Origin: DASSSQ01 sp963839285
GTDB taxonomy: Bacteria; Actinomycetota; Thermoleophilia; Gaiellales; Gaiellaceae
DNA: 64,000 nt
Assembly (NCBI GenBank): GCA_963839285.1
Contig: CAWIUN010000008.1
Location: forward strand, 17,682-81,681
Reading direction: 5' to 3'
The position numbers were made by a program, and so were the translations under genes. The notes under the pieces were generated by a model. It did not search any database, was not told the origin of the DNA, and worked only from the letters and a program-made list of their open reading frames with translations. Below, in pieces: positions 56,046 through 64,000 of this stretch (position 1 is its first letter; each line of letters opens with the position of its first letter).

Positions 56046-56920
56046 GCGAGCGCCCCCGCCTGCCGCCGGCGCCGGTCGCGCAGGATCAGCCAGTCGGTGA
56101 ACCGCGCGAGCGGGATCGTGATCGCGACGAAGAGGACGGCGGCCGCCAGGATCGAGGTGTAGTTGAAGGTGGCGGCGGCGTCGATCTGCGACTGCTTGAA
56201 CGCCTCGACGACGCCGAGCGTGCCGACGAGCGCGGTGTCCTTCTGCAGGCCGATGAAGTCGTTCAGAAGCGGCGGGATCACGCGCCGGACCGCCTGCGGC
56301 AGGACGACCGTCCGCAGCGTCTGGCCGCGGCTGAGGCCGAGCGAGCGCGCCGCCGCCTCCTGGCTCGGGTGCACCGACTCGATCCCGGCGCGGTAGACCT
56401 CCGAGACGTAGGCGGTGTAGACGAGCACGAGCGAGACGATCCCCCAGAAGACCTGCGAGGTCGGGACGCCCGAGAGCTGCAGCGCCGGCGCGCCGAGCCC
56501 GAGCAGCCCGATCACGAGGATCGTCGGCACGCCCCGGAAGAAGTCCGCGTAGACGATCGCGAGCGCCCGCAGCGGGAAGAAGACCGGCCCCGGGAGGCTG
56601 CGCAGCACCGCGACGAGGAGCGCGAAGACGAGGATGAAGGCCTCCGCGATCAGGAAGATCTTGACGTTGAGGCCGAAGGCGCGCGCGATCTCGGGGAACG
56701 AGGCGCGGAAGTAGCTCCCGTCGAAGAAGAAGGTCTTGACCTCGGGCCAGCCGGGCGCGTGCGTGATCGCGAGGGCGGCCGCGCCGAAGCAGACGACGGT
56801 CGAGAGCAGGGCGACGGCGGCGCTCCGGCCGCCCTCGCGGCCGAAGCGCCACCGGTCGAGCGCGCGCGGGCGCGGCGCCGCTACTTCAGGACCGGCGCGC
56901 CGGTCGCCTTCGCCAGCCAC
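56042..56920 (-). CDS. Amino-acid ABC transporter permease (HisM/GlnP-like)
   Basis: 292 residues with an N-terminal helix (SAAVALLSTVVCFGAAALAI), an external loop, and five further helices; LFIAEAFILVFALLVAVLRS-like start of the transport domain, FFRGVPTILVIGLLGLGAPA, YVSEVYRAGIESVHPSQEAA then ARSLGLSRGQTLRTVVLPQA (the E-A-A loop that meets the ATPase). It spans the membrane as part of a polar amino-acid importer. The GTG at 56920 overlaps the binding-protein gene by 40 bases. It carries a longer N-terminal region than GlnP, as in several actinobacterial cases. Confidence 0.92.
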   Translation of the reverse strand: MAGEGDRRAGPEVAAPRPRALDRWRFGREGGRSAAVALLSTVVCFGAAALAITHAPGWPEVKTFFFDGSYFRASFPEIARAFGLNVKIFLIAEAFILVFALLVAVLRSLPGPVFFPLRALAIVYADFFRGVPTILVIGLLGLGAPALQLSGVPTSQVFWGIVSLVLVYTAYVSEVYRAGIESVHPSQEAAARSLGLSRGQTLRTVVLPQAVRRVIPPLLNDFIGLQKDTALVGTLGVVEAFKQSQIDAAATFNYTSILAAAVLFVAITIPLARFTDWLILRDRRRRQAGALA

Positions 56921-57768
56921 TGCTGCTGCAGCTTCTTCAGCGTGCCGTTCCGCTTCAGCTTCGCGAGCGCCTGGTTGACGCAGCCGGCGAGCGAGTTGCC
57001 CTTCTGGAACACCATCCCGAAGTGCTCACCGCCCTTGACGCTCGGGAACTGGCCGAGGATCTTCGAGTTCGGCACCTGCACCGCGGTCACGTAGAACGCG
57101 GTCGGCAGGTCGACGACGAGGCCGTCGATCTGCTTGTTCTTCAGCGCCTGCACGGCCAGGTCGTTCGTGTCGAAGACGAGCGGCCGCGACGACGGCTTCA
57201 GGTTCTTGACGATGTAGTCGTAGCTCGTCGTCCCGAGCTGCGCGCCGAGCTTGAACGCGCGCAGGCCCTTCTTCGAGCGGATCCCGGCGATCTTCGTGCC
57301 CTTGACGACGACGACCGCCTGGTTGACGTCGTAGTAGGACGCGCCGAAGGTGACGACCTTCGCGCGCGCCGGCGTGTAGGAGATCTGGTTGATGTCGAAG
57401 TCGAACGACTTCTTGCCGGGCGCGTACGCCTTCGAGAACGGGGTGTAGACCCACTCCACCTCGCTCTTCGCGAAGCCGAGGGATCTCGCGACCGCGTAGG
57501 CGACGGCGGACTCGAAGCCCTTGCCGGTCGACGGGTCGTTGATCTTCCACTTCGAGCCCTTCGGCGAGCCGCCCGCGTACCACGGCGGGTAGGCCGGGTT
57601 GTCGGTGCCGATCGTGAGCTGCCCGTCGGTGACGAGCTTCAGGCTGCCCTTGGAGCACGCGGCGGCGGCGGCTGCGGACGACGGCGCCGCACTGCCGGCG
57701 CTCCCGACCGCGGTGACGCCGAGCACGCCGAGTGCGAGCACGGTCAGTGAGACGATGGCCTTGCGCAT
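56881..57768 (-). CDS. Amino-acid ABC transporter substrate-binding protein
   Basis: 295 residues, unbroken, with a signal peptide (MRKAIVSLTVLALGVLGVTA). Mature blocks LTIGTDNPAYPPWYAGGSPK, GKGFESAVAYAVARSLGFAK, FDFDINQISYTPARAKVVTF (bound-residue strand), RAFKLGAQLGTTSYDYIVKN (G-x-x-x-G-T-x-x) and LVVDLPTAFYVTAVQVPNSK follow SBP_bac_3. There is a lone Cys after A-rich residues (about 38) and one near residue 270; a lipobox is not convincing, so a secreted or disulfide-held protein is likely. GGAGGAG lies 13 bases ahead of the ATG at 57768. First gene of the importer operon. Confidence 0.92.
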   Translation of the reverse strand: MRKAIVSLTVLALGVLGVTAVGSAGSAAPSSAAAAAACSKGSLKLVTDGQLTIGTDNPAYPPWYAGGSPKGSKWKINDPSTGKGFESAVAYAVARSLGFAKSEVEWVYTPFSKAYAPGKKSFDFDINQISYTPARAKVVTFGASYYDVNQAVVVVKGTKIAGIRSKKGLRAFKLGAQLGTTSYDYIVKNLKPSSRPLVFDTNDLAVQALKNKQIDGLVVDLPTAFYVTAVQVPNSKILGQFPSVKGGEHFGMVFQKGNSLAGCVNQALAKLKRNGTLKKLQQQWLAKATGAPVLK

Positions 57769-57834
57769 CCTTGCCCTACTCCTCCTGGTCGAGACCGGTC
57801 CGCGCCCGAGAGTATCGGAAGTGAAGCGACCCGG

Positions 57835-58593
57835 CTACGCGCGGAGCGGGCGGAAGTAGACCGCCGCGCCGGCGAAGGCGCCGCCCTCGCCGAAGAAGGG
57901 CAGGACGGTCACCTCGGTCTCGAGCCTCGTCCCGTTCCTGGCGAGCAGGACGACCTCGCTGAGCGGCCTGTGGCTCGCGATCGCGCGCGAGCTCGGCCGG
58001 TCGTCGGGCGGGCGCGGCGTCCCGTCGAGGTCGAGCACGTCGTAGTTGCGCCGCAACTCGTCGATGTGCGACGGCAGCGCCGGGAGCGGCAGGCCGAGGA
58101 GCTCGGCGGCGAGCTCGTTGTAGAACGGCACCGAGCCGTCCGGCCGGACGACGACGACCGGCTGGCCGCCGCGGGCGGCGAGCGCCGAGACGACCGCGGC
58201 CTCGAGCTGCGGGTCGCCGTCGGCCGCCTCGCCGGGCGCGTGCAGCGCCGCGATCACGTCGTCGAAGCGCATCTTGTCGAGCAGCGGCAGCCCGAGCCGC
58301 GCCGCGCGGATCCGGGCCTCGGAGGCGGGCTGGGCGGTGTGGAGGACGATCTGCGTCTGCGGCCGCAGCGCCCGGATCAGCTCGGCGGCCGCGGGGCCGT
58401 CGAGCCGCGGCATCTCGACGTCGAGCAGGACGACGTCGGGCTCGTGGTCGCGCACGAGCTCGACCGCGTCCTCGCCGTTCTCGGCCTCGCCGACCACCTC
58501 GACCGACTCGACCAGGTCGAGCAGCGTCCGCACCAGCGTCCTGGTCGCGGCGTCGTCGTCGGCGAAGACGAGTTTCAGGGCGGGTGGCACCAC
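57835..58593 (-). CDS. Response regulator with PAS output (REC-PAS)
   Basis: 252 residues, unbroken. The REC domain (about 6-120) has LVFADDDAATRTLVRTLLDL, VVLLDVEMPRLDGPAAAELI with the phosphoacceptor Asp at about 58, and a late LPLLDKMRFD with the conserved Lys. The C-terminal part (about 140-250) has VVVVRPDGSVPFYNELAAEL and LARNGTRLETEVTVLPFFGE, a PAS fold that would sense a small molecule. No DNA-binding or kinase domain is present. It stands alone, divergent from the 96-residue gene and a kinase/regulator pair, and may work with that pair. Confidence 0.85.
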   Translation of the reverse strand: MVPPALKLVFADDDAATRTLVRTLLDLVESVEVVGEAENGEDAVELVRDHEPDVVLLDVEMPRLDGPAAAELIRALRPQTQIVLHTAQPASEARIRAARLGLPLLDKMRFDDVIAALHAPGEAADGDPQLEAAVVSALAARGGQPVVVVRPDGSVPFYNELAAELLGLPLPALPSHIDELRRNYDVLDLDGTPRPPDDRPSSRAIASHRPLSEVVLLARNGTRLETEVTVLPFFGEGGAFAGAAVYFRPLRA

Positions 58594-58765
58594 GGGCAGG
58601 AGAGGCGGGTGGGGGTCGCAGCGGGCGCTGCGGTCTCCCAGTCTGCCCCGTGCAGAACCTCTTCACAAGAGTGTGAGCAGATACATGGAAACCCCCATGG
58701 CGCGCTCGGCTCGCCGGCCGGGACCGTGGCGGCGAGAAACGAGACGCGAACCAGGAGGTTCTGCG
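58594..58765. promoter_or_regulatory. Divergent intergenic region with nested inverted repeats
   Basis: 172 bases between the REC-PAS gene (leftward) and the small gene (rightward). It holds TCACA-AGAG-TGTGA (58663-58676), overlapping CTCTT-CAC-AAGAG (58659-58671), so two inverted repeats share bases. Region is AT-richer than its surroundings. No clear -35/-10 pair found. Confidence 0.45.
58753..58758 (+). promoter_or_regulatory. Ribosome binding site AGGAGG
   Basis: A perfect AGGAGG seven bases before the ATG at 58766, unusual here because most genes have no such site; it decides the start of the small gene. Confidence 0.75.
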
Positions 58766-59056
58766 ATGAACGCCGGTGTCCAGGAACGCCTCGCCCGTGC
58801 GGCGGAGGAGCTCGAGCACGGCAAGCCCGGCCACGTGGTCGGCACGCTCGACGACGTCGTCGGCGCCACGGACGACCCCGAGGAGCTGCGGCAGATGCAC
58901 GCGCTCGCGACGGCGGCGCTCGAGCGCTCGGGCCGCTTCGGCAGGCGCGCCGCCCGGAAGCTCGTCGACGCGATCGAGACGCAGCTCGGGGAGACCGCGG
59001 CGGCGGCCGAGCAGGAGCGGCGGCCGCTCGGGAAGCTCGCGGACGCGGCCCAGTAG
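58766..59056 (+). CDS. Small conserved-looking protein of unknown function
   Basis: 96 residues, unbroken; I do not recognise it. It is rich in Ala, Glu and Arg with long helices (QERLARAAEELEHGKPGHVV, ATAALERSGRFGRRAARKLV and then DAIETQLGETAAAAEQERRP) and no Cys or membrane segment, so a soluble helical protein. A perfect AGGAGG precedes the ATG by seven bases. It is 55 bases before the sensor kinase, same strand. It may be a regulatory partner, inferred only from place. Confidence 0.7.
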   Translation: MNAGVQERLARAAEELEHGKPGHVVGTLDDVVGATDDPEELRQMHALATAALERSGRFGRRAARKLVDAIETQLGETAAAAEQERRPLGKLADAAQ

Positions 59057-59100
59057 ATTCCCGCGGCACCGGCCGCGACGGCCCGGGCTAGGCTCGAGCG

Positions 59101-59106
59101 AGGAGG
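59101..59106 (+). promoter_or_regulatory. Ribosome binding site AGGAGG
   Basis: AGGAGG five bases before the ATG at 59112, supporting the histidine kinase start. Confidence 0.65.
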
Positions 59107-59111
59107 CTTCG

Positions 59112-60185
59112 ATGGACCACGCGGATCGAGCCACGCCGCGGGCGGCGGCCGCCGGCCGCCCGCGCACCGCGATCCCCCGGCGGGCGGGACGCGCGTTCGC
59201 CCGCGTCGGCGCCGCGTACGACCTGCTCCCGCTCTACGTCGGGATCGTCGCCGTCAACGGCGTCGCCGTGGTCGCGGGCGTGCTCGTGCTCGCACTCAGC
59301 CCGCTGACGATCTCCTGGCCGCTGACCGGCGCCCAGGCGGTCGTGCTCGCGGCCGGCGCCGCGCTCGTGATCGGCATCGACGCGCTCCTGCTGCGGGCCG
59401 GGCTGCGACCGCTCCTCGACGTGCTCGGCGCGATGCGGGGGGTCGACCTGCTCGGCCGCGCGGACGCAGCTGCCCGAGGACGGGCTGCGCCGAGGTGCGC
59501 GAGCTGACGCGCACCTTCAACGAGATGCTCGAGCGGCTCGACGACGAGCGCCGCCGGAGCGCGGAGCACGCCCTCGCCGCGCTCGAGGGCGAGCGCCGGC
59601 GGGTCGGCCAGGAGCTGCACGACGAGATCGGGCAGCGGCTGACCGGGATCCTGCTCGAGCTGAACCCGGCGATCGCGGTCGCGCCGCCCGAGCTGCGGGA
59701 GCGCCTCGCCGCCGTCCGCGAGGAGGCACGGGAGACGCTCGAGGAGGTCGGCCAGCTCGCGTGGCTGCTGCGGCCGGGCGTGCTCGAGGACCTCGGTCTC
59801 GCCGCCGCGCTCGACGCGCTCCTCTCCGGGGCGGTCGAGCACTCGGCGATCGTCGTCCGCCGGCAGGCTGCCCGCGCCCCTCCGGCTCCCGCGCGAGCTC
59901 GAGCTCGCCGTCTACCGGATCGCCCAGGAGGCGGTCACGAACGCGCTCCGGCACGCGGGCGCCTCGACGCTCGAGCTCGTGCTCGCGGTCGACGCCCCGA
60001 CCCTCTCGCTGACGGTCTCCGACGACGGCGTCGGCCTGCCTCCGGACGCGCGGGAGGGGCCGGGGCTGCAGGGGATGCGCGAGCGGGCGCACCTGCTCGA
60101 CGGCCGCCTCGTCCTCGTCCCGCACGGCGACCTCGGCGGCGTCACCGTCCGCCTGACGCTGCCGCTCCCGGCCGGGGAGGCGTGA
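59112..60185 (+). CDS. NarL-type sensor histidine kinase
   Basis: About 357 codons. N-terminal part has two helices (YVGIVAVNGVAVVAGVLVLA, AQAVVLAAGAALVIGIDALL), then HAMP-like RPLLDVLGAMRGVDL. The dimerisation/phosphoacceptor box is GQELHDEIGQRLTGILLELN with the His. The ATP domain has VYRIAQEAVTNALRHAGAST (N box) and LTVSDDGVGLPPDAREGPGL (G1). Breaks near 59480 (two close) and 59865. ATG at 59112 with AGGAGG at 59101-59106. The next gene, a LuxR-type regulator, follows by one base, so the two are a pair. Signal unknown. Confidence 0.85.
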
Positions 60186-60186
60186 G

Positions 60187-60810
60187 GTGCCCGTGCCCTT
60201 CCCGGCGAGGCTGCTCGTCGCCGACGACCACGAGATCGTCCGGCACGGCCTCCGCAGCGTGCTCGACCCGGAGCCCGACCTCTCGGTCGTCGCCGAGGCC
60301 GAGGACGGCGTCGAGGCGGTCGCCCGCGCCGGCGGTGTCGACCTCGCGATCCTCGACGTGGCGATGCCGCGTCTGACCGGTCTGCAGGCGGCGAGGCAGA
60401 TCGCGCAGCTGCATCCCGAGGTGCGGGTCCTGCTCCTCTCGATGTACGACCGCGAGCAGTACGTGCGCGAGGCGGTCGAGGCCGGCGCCGCCGGCTACGT
60501 GCTCAAGCAGCAGGCCGACCGCGAGATCGTCGACGCCTGCCGCGCGGCGCTCCGCGGCGCGCCGTTCGTCTATCCCGGCTCGATGCGCCGCCACGTCGCC
60601 GCCGAGTCGAACGGCTCCCTCACCGAGCGCGAGCGGGAGGTCGTCAAGCTGATCGCGGAGGGGCTGACCGCGCAGGAGATCGCCGAGGTGCTCGTCGTCA
60701 GCCCGAAGACCGTCGACCGTCATCGCGCCAACATCCTCGGCAAGCTGGGCCTGCACAAGACCGCGCAGCTGACGCGCTACGCCGTCCGCGAGGGACTCGT
60801 CGAGCCCTAG
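60187..60810 (+). CDS. LuxR/NarL-type response regulator
   Basis: 207 residues, unbroken. REC domain: LLVADDHEIVRHGLRSVLDP, VDLAILDVAMPRLTGLQAAR with Asp about 57, and GYVLKQQADREIVDACRAAL. The output domain is LuxR HTH: SLTEREREVVKLIAEGLTAQ and EIAEVLVVSPKTVDRHRANI with L-G-K-L-G-L-H. Co-directional with the kinase, one base apart (GTG start at 60187), so the kinase likely phosphorylates Asp 57. Targets unknown; the surrounding surface genes are candidates. Confidence 0.93.
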   Translation: MPVPFPARLLVADDHEIVRHGLRSVLDPEPDLSVVAEAEDGVEAVARAGGVDLAILDVAMPRLTGLQAARQIAQLHPEVRVLLLSMYDREQYVREAVEAGAAGYVLKQQADREIVDACRAALRGAPFVYPGSMRRHVAAESNGSLTEREREVVKLIAEGLTAQEIAEVLVVSPKTVDRHRANILGKLGLHKTAQLTRYAVREGLVEP

Positions 60811-60896
60811 CCGCCGTCCTTTCTTCGACCGCGACGCCGTCGACGCCTGCTCCGCGCCGACTCGAACGGCCCGTCCGGCTGTCATACGCTTCGCCG

Positions 60897-62948
60897 ATGC
60901 GCTGCGTCGCGTGCAACCAGGACAACCCGCCGATCGCCCGGTTCTGCCTGGCGTGCGGCCTGCCGCTCGCGACCGATGCCGCCCCGCGCGCAGAGCGAAG
61001 GATCGTCACGATCATCTTCGTCGACCTCGTCGGTTTCACCGCGCGCGCGGAGACGCTCGACCCTGAAGACGTCCGCGCCCTCCTCACGCCGTACCACGAG
61101 CTCGTTCGGCGGGAGATCGAGTCGTTCGGCGGCATCGTCGAGAAGTTCATCGGCGACGCCGTGATGGGCGTCTTCGGGGCGCCGCTCGCGCACGGCGACG
61201 ATGCCGAGCGCGCTGTGCGGGCGGCGCTCGTCGTGCGCGAGAACGTCGGCCGGCTCGCCGAGAGCGGACTGCAGATCCGCATCGCCGTCAACACCGGTGA
61301 CGCGGTCGTCACCGTCGACGCGCGTCCCGCGCTCGGCGAGTCCATGGTCGCGGGCGACGTCGTGAACACCGCCTCCAGGCTGCAGAGCGGCGCACCGATC
61401 AACGGCGTCGTCGTCGGCGAGCAGACATACCTCGAGACGCGCGACGTCATCGCCTACAGGCCGACCGACCCGGTCACCGCGAAGGGGAAGCTCGAGCCGC
61501 TCAGCGCCTGGATCGCCCTCGAGGCTCTGACCGACGCGGGGGAGCGGCAGCCGGTCGAGAGCTCGATCGTGGGCCGGCAGCCGGAGCTGTCGCTGCTGCG
61601 GGCGCTGTGGAGCCGGGTGCTCGCCGAGCAGATGCCGAGCCTCGTCTCGATCTTCGGCCCCGCCGGTGTCGGCAAGACCACCCTCGCCGCGAGCTTCGTC
61701 GCCGAGCAAGAGGCGGAGGGCGCACGCGCCGTGCGTGGCCGCTCGCTCCCGTACCGGGAGAGCGGGACCTACGGCGCCCTCGCCACCCACCTGATGCGGC
61801 TCTGCGACAGCTACGAGAGCGATCCGCCGGACGTCATCGACCGGAAGCTGCACGAGCGGGCCGACGCGCTGATCGCGAGCCGCGACGAGGCTGCGACGGT
61901 CGCAGGTCACCTCGGCGGCATCCTCGGGATCGAGACCGGAGCGGCCGCGGCCGATCGCGAGGCGCTGTTCGCCTCCACCCGCCGGTTCATCGAGGCCGCC
62001 GCGCGCGAGCAAGCCACGATTCTCGTCTTCGAGGACGTGCATTGGGCGGACCCGAACCTCCTCGACCTGATCGAGACGCTCGCGATGCGATCGCACGGGC
62101 TCCCGCTCCTGCTCGTGACGCTCGCGCGCCCCGAGTTCCTCGACGCGCGGGCCGCGTGGGGTGGTCGGCTCGCGAGCTACACGAGCCTGACGCTCGGGCC
62201 GCTCGGCGACGAGGAGGCACGCCGGCTCGCTGTCCGTCGGCTCGCCGACGGGACGCGGGCCGACGAGGTGATCCAGATCGCGGAGGGGAACCCGCTCTTC
62301 ATCGAGCAGCTCGCGGCGACGATCGGCGAGACCTCGAGCGGGATCCTTCCGACGAGCATCCGCGCGCTCGTCTCCGCCCGGCTCGACGCGCTGCCCGCAC
62401 GCGATCGGGCGCTCCTCCTGGACGCCGCCGTGATCGGCAAGGTCTTCTGGGCCCACGCGCTCGAGGCGCTCACCGCGGAACGCGACCTGAGCCCCGTCCT
62501 CGACGAGCTCGAGCGACGCGACCTCATCCGCCGGGAGCCGAACTCGATCATCGAGGACCAGCAGCAGTACGTGTTCACCCACGTCATGATCCGGGACGTC
62601 GCCTACGAGCTGCTGCCCCGCTCCGACCGGGCCCGCCGGCATGCGATCGTGGCCGAGTTCTTCGAGCGGTCGACGGGAACGTCAGCTCAGGCGATCGGGG
62701 CGATGGCGCGCCACTGGCTTGCCGCCGGCGACTACGACAGGGCGATCGAGCAGCTCACACGCGCGGCGGTGCAGGCCGAGCGCGGCTGGGCGAAGGATCA
62801 TGCGGCCCTGCTCTATCGCGAGGCGCTCGATCTCGTCGCCGAGGACGACGCCGACCGCCGCAGCTCACTCCGGCGGAAGCTCGCGCTCGCGAGCACCGCC
62901 TCATTCCACCTCGACGACGTCAGACGGCCGGAAAGTCGGCAGGAGTGA
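60897..62948 (+). CDS. Adenylate/guanylate cyclase fused to AAA ATPase (truncated relative to family)
   Basis: 683 residues, unbroken. N-terminal zinc ribbon (C3, C6, C17, C20). Class III cyclase domain about 35-215: IIFVDLVGFTARAETLDPED (metal Asp), GIVEKFIGDAVMGVFGAPLA (second Asp) and VVNTASRLQSGAPINGVVVG. AAA-type NTPase about 230-560: SIFGPAGVGKTTLAASFVAE (Walker A) and ILVFEDVHWADPNLLDLIET (Walker B). The family usually continues as a long TPR-rich part to 1000 or more residues; here the protein ends soon after the NTPase helices (HWLAAGDYDRAIEQLTRAAV). The end overlaps the convergent DUF4242 gene. ATG at 60897. Base composition is lower in GC than the polysaccharide region. Confidence 0.9.
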   Translation: MRCVACNQDNPPIARFCLACGLPLATDAAPRAERRIVTIIFVDLVGFTARAETLDPEDVRALLTPYHELVRREIESFGGIVEKFIGDAVMGVFGAPLAHGDDAERAVRAALVVRENVGRLAESGLQIRIAVNTGDAVVTVDARPALGESMVAGDVVNTASRLQSGAPINGVVVGEQTYLETRDVIAYRPTDPVTAKGKLEPLSAWIALEALTDAGERQPVESSIVGRQPELSLLRALWSRVLAEQMPSLVSIFGPAGVGKTTLAASFVAEQEAEGARAVRGRSLPYRESGTYGALATHLMRLCDSYESDPPDVIDRKLHERADALIASRDEAATVAGHLGGILGIETGAAAADREALFASTRRFIEAAAREQATILVFEDVHWADPNLLDLIETLAMRSHGLPLLLVTLARPEFLDARAAWGGRLASYTSLTLGPLGDEEARRLAVRRLADGTRADEVIQIAEGNPLFIEQLAATIGETSSGILPTSIRALVSARLDALPARDRALLLDAAVIGKVFWAHALEALTAERDLSPVLDELERRDLIRREPNSIIEDQQQYVFTHVMIRDVAYELLPRSDRARRHAIVAEFFERSTGTSAQAIGAMARHWLAAGDYDRAIEQLTRAAVQAERGWAKDHAALLYREALDLVAEDDADRRSSLRRKLALASTASFHLDDVRRPESRQE

Positions 62949-63204
62949 CGTCGCCGACGATCTCCTGGAGCGAATCGATCCGGTGCTGCCCGAGCCGACT
63001 CGAATGCTCGAGGACGATCGCCTCGTTCGGCGCTTCGTAGACGCAGAAGGTGCGTACGAGGCCGCCATCGTCGACCACGACGTGGCTGTGCTCCCAGACG
63101 ATCTCGGTCAGGTCGGTCTCGACGATCTCCCTCGACCGGCGGCCGACTGCCGGCATGTCCGATTCGCCGACGTCGAAGCTGCGTACGATCATGTAGCGCG
63201 GCAT
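62920..63204 (-). CDS. DUF4242-like protein
   Basis: 94 residues, unbroken. MPRYMIVRSFDVGESDMPAV, WEHSHVVVDDGGLVRTFCVY (the H-S-x-V...C-V-Y-E block) and EAPNEAIVLEHSSRLGQHRI with DSLQEIVGDVTP match the DUF4242 (nickel-binding-like) family. The family's role is not firmly known. ATG at 63204 is divergent from an OsmC-like gene 28 bases away. It overlaps the cyclase gene by 29 bases. Confidence 0.78.
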   Translation of the reverse strand: MPRYMIVRSFDVGESDMPAVGRRSREIVETDLTEIVWEHSHVVVDDGGLVRTFCVYEAPNEAIVLEHSSRLGQHRIDSLQEIVGDVTPADFPAV

Positions 63205-63231
63205 CCGCGGATCATAGGACGAGAGGACGGC

Positions 63232-63735
63232 GTGGAACAAGCCGACTTGAAGGCAGTACAGGCGCCGCTCAAGGAGCGCTACCGCGAGAACGCGGGGGCC
63301 GCGCGTCTGACGCTGCGGGCCGAGGGGCGGCTCGGAGCGAACGAGCTCGCGTGCGACGTCGAGACGGGGCGGGCGCTCGTCAAGGCGGGCCTGCATCCCG
63401 CCACCGGCGGAACCGGCCTCCTCGCCTGCTCGGGCGACATGCTCCTGCAGGCGCTCGTCGCCTGCGCCGGCGTCACGATTCTGGCCGTCGCCACGGCGCT
63501 CGGCCTGGACGTCCGGGGAACCGTCCACGCCGAGGGAGACCTCGACTTCCGCGGGACGCTCGGCCTCGGCAAGGACGAGGGCGTACCGGTCGGTTTCACG
63601 CGCATCCGCCTCAGGTTCGACCTCGAGGACGGCCTCGACGAGGAGTCGCTCGCGACGCTGCTGCGCCTGACCGAACGCTACTGCGTCGTGTACCAGACGC
63701 TCGTCGGGGGTGTACCGGTCGACGTCTCGTTCTGA
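63232..63735 (+). CDS. OsmC-family peroxiredoxin
   Basis: 167 residues, unbroken. LLACSGDMLLQALVACAGVT carries the first active cysteine and LTERYCVVYQTLVGGVPVDV the second; GLDVRGTVHAEGDLDFRGTL is the strand between. OsmC/Ohr proteins reduce organic hydroperoxides. The first cysteine block (A-C-A-G) differs from the usual Ohr pattern and fits the OsmC-like group. GTG at 63232, with GAGAGG four bases upstream. Cytosolic. Confidence 0.87.
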   Translation: MEQADLKAVQAPLKERYRENAGAARLTLRAEGRLGANELACDVETGRALVKAGLHPATGGTGLLACSGDMLLQALVACAGVTILAVATALGLDVRGTVHAEGDLDFRGTLGLGKDEGVPVGFTRIRLRFDLEDGLDEESLATLLRLTERYCVVYQTLVGGVPVDVSF

Positions 63736-64000
63736 CGGCGACGCGCAGCAAGAGGTGTGGCGGCGTTCGTCTGGGCAAGCGCTGGTCGCGAATGCACCCC
63801 GACGTTCGCGAGGCGGCAGCCGGGCTCTGGCGGCCGCCCGCCGTGTCGTTACGCGATCCCGGGCGCGGGCGGCCGAGAACTCGAACCGAGCTGACGCCCG
63901 CGCCGGTCATCTCGTGCACAGGGAACTCCTCGATGTCCGGCGGACCCTGCGGCTCGATCCACCCCGCCACCGTTCCTTCCACGATCGCGCGCGCCGCCGC
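63736..64000. other. Window edge with no assigned gene
   Basis: A minus-strand frame open from about 63982 encodes GTVAGWIEPQGPPDIEEFPV and HEMTGAGVSSVRVLG and then loses protein-like character. It might be the start of a broken gene or chance. I see nothing else. Confidence 0.3.

Noticed and set aside
63841..63930. A tRNA-like T-loop (GGTTCGAG on the minus strand) near the window end
   Set aside because: The bases on both sides do not pair into a T-stem and no acceptor stem or anticodon arm fits.
1..64000. CRISPR array, prophage, integrase, rRNA or insertion sequence
   Set aside because: I found no spaced direct repeats of CRISPR type, no phage structural genes, no integrase or transposase signatures and no rRNA-like stretches.

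Overview
The window is chromosomal DNA of a very high-GC bacterium with GTG starts, few Shine-Dalgarno sites inside operons, and gene ends joined by GTGA or ATGA overlaps. Gene content (LytR-CpsA-Psr protein, SSI-type inhibitor, NarL-type two-component pair, cyclase/AAA protein, DUF4242, OsmC) and codon style suggest a deep-branching actinobacterium, possibly Thermoleophilia. That placement is inferred from style, not from a marker gene. Many genes, above all in 1-22 kb and 24-26 kb, read through only if single bases are restored, often in G/C runs. I treat these as sequencing or assembly indels and annotate whole genes, not pseudogenes.

About 1-53.9 kb is one large surface-polysaccharide locus. 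On the left (minus strand) lie the first codons of a putative initiating sugar transferase and two glycosyltransferases. A plus-strand run (2.4-11.6 kb) carries glycosyltransferases, a HAD phosphatase, a methyltransferase, two long paralogues plus a divergent shorter relative of a family I cannot name, and an FkbM-like methyltransferase. A long minus-strand run (35.8 down to 11.6 kb) holds a GtrB-like glycosyltransferase, an RmlB-like dehydratase, an ATP-grasp enzyme, a DegT aminotransferase, a flippase-like membrane protein, two large membrane glycosyltransferases, an O-antigen polymerase/ligase and a GDP-mannose dehydratase. It continues with a nonulosonic-acid-like set (NeuB-like synthase, SDR, aldehyde dehydrogenase, CMP-sugar synthetase, transketolase, small nucleotidyltransferase, glycosyltransferase) and ends in an ABC-2 export permease with an ATPase whose catalytic motifs are degenerate.

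From 35.8 to 49 kb accessory genes are mixed with more sugar genes: tandem DUF402-like proteins, two MFS transporters plus one with TetR control, a second DegT aminotransferase with an epimerase and an APS kinase, an SSI-like inhibitor, two ATP-grasp enzymes around a NodB-like protein, and two sulfotransferases. APS kinase plus sulfotransferases suggests that the polymer is sulfated. A glycosyltransferase, a Wzx-type flippase and an LCP ligase (50.0-53.9 kb) complete export and wall attachment.

From 53.9 kb on the content is housekeeping and regulation: a cation diffusion facilitator, an acetyltransferase, a polar amino-acid ABC transporter, a REC-PAS protein, a small protein of unknown role, a NarL-type kinase/regulator pair, a cyclase/AAA protein, DUF4242 and OsmC. 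Two intergenic areas (about 37.0 and 48.1 kb) carry copies of a short GTGAC...GTCAC palindrome. I saw no rRNA, CRISPR array, insertion sequence or convincing tRNA.
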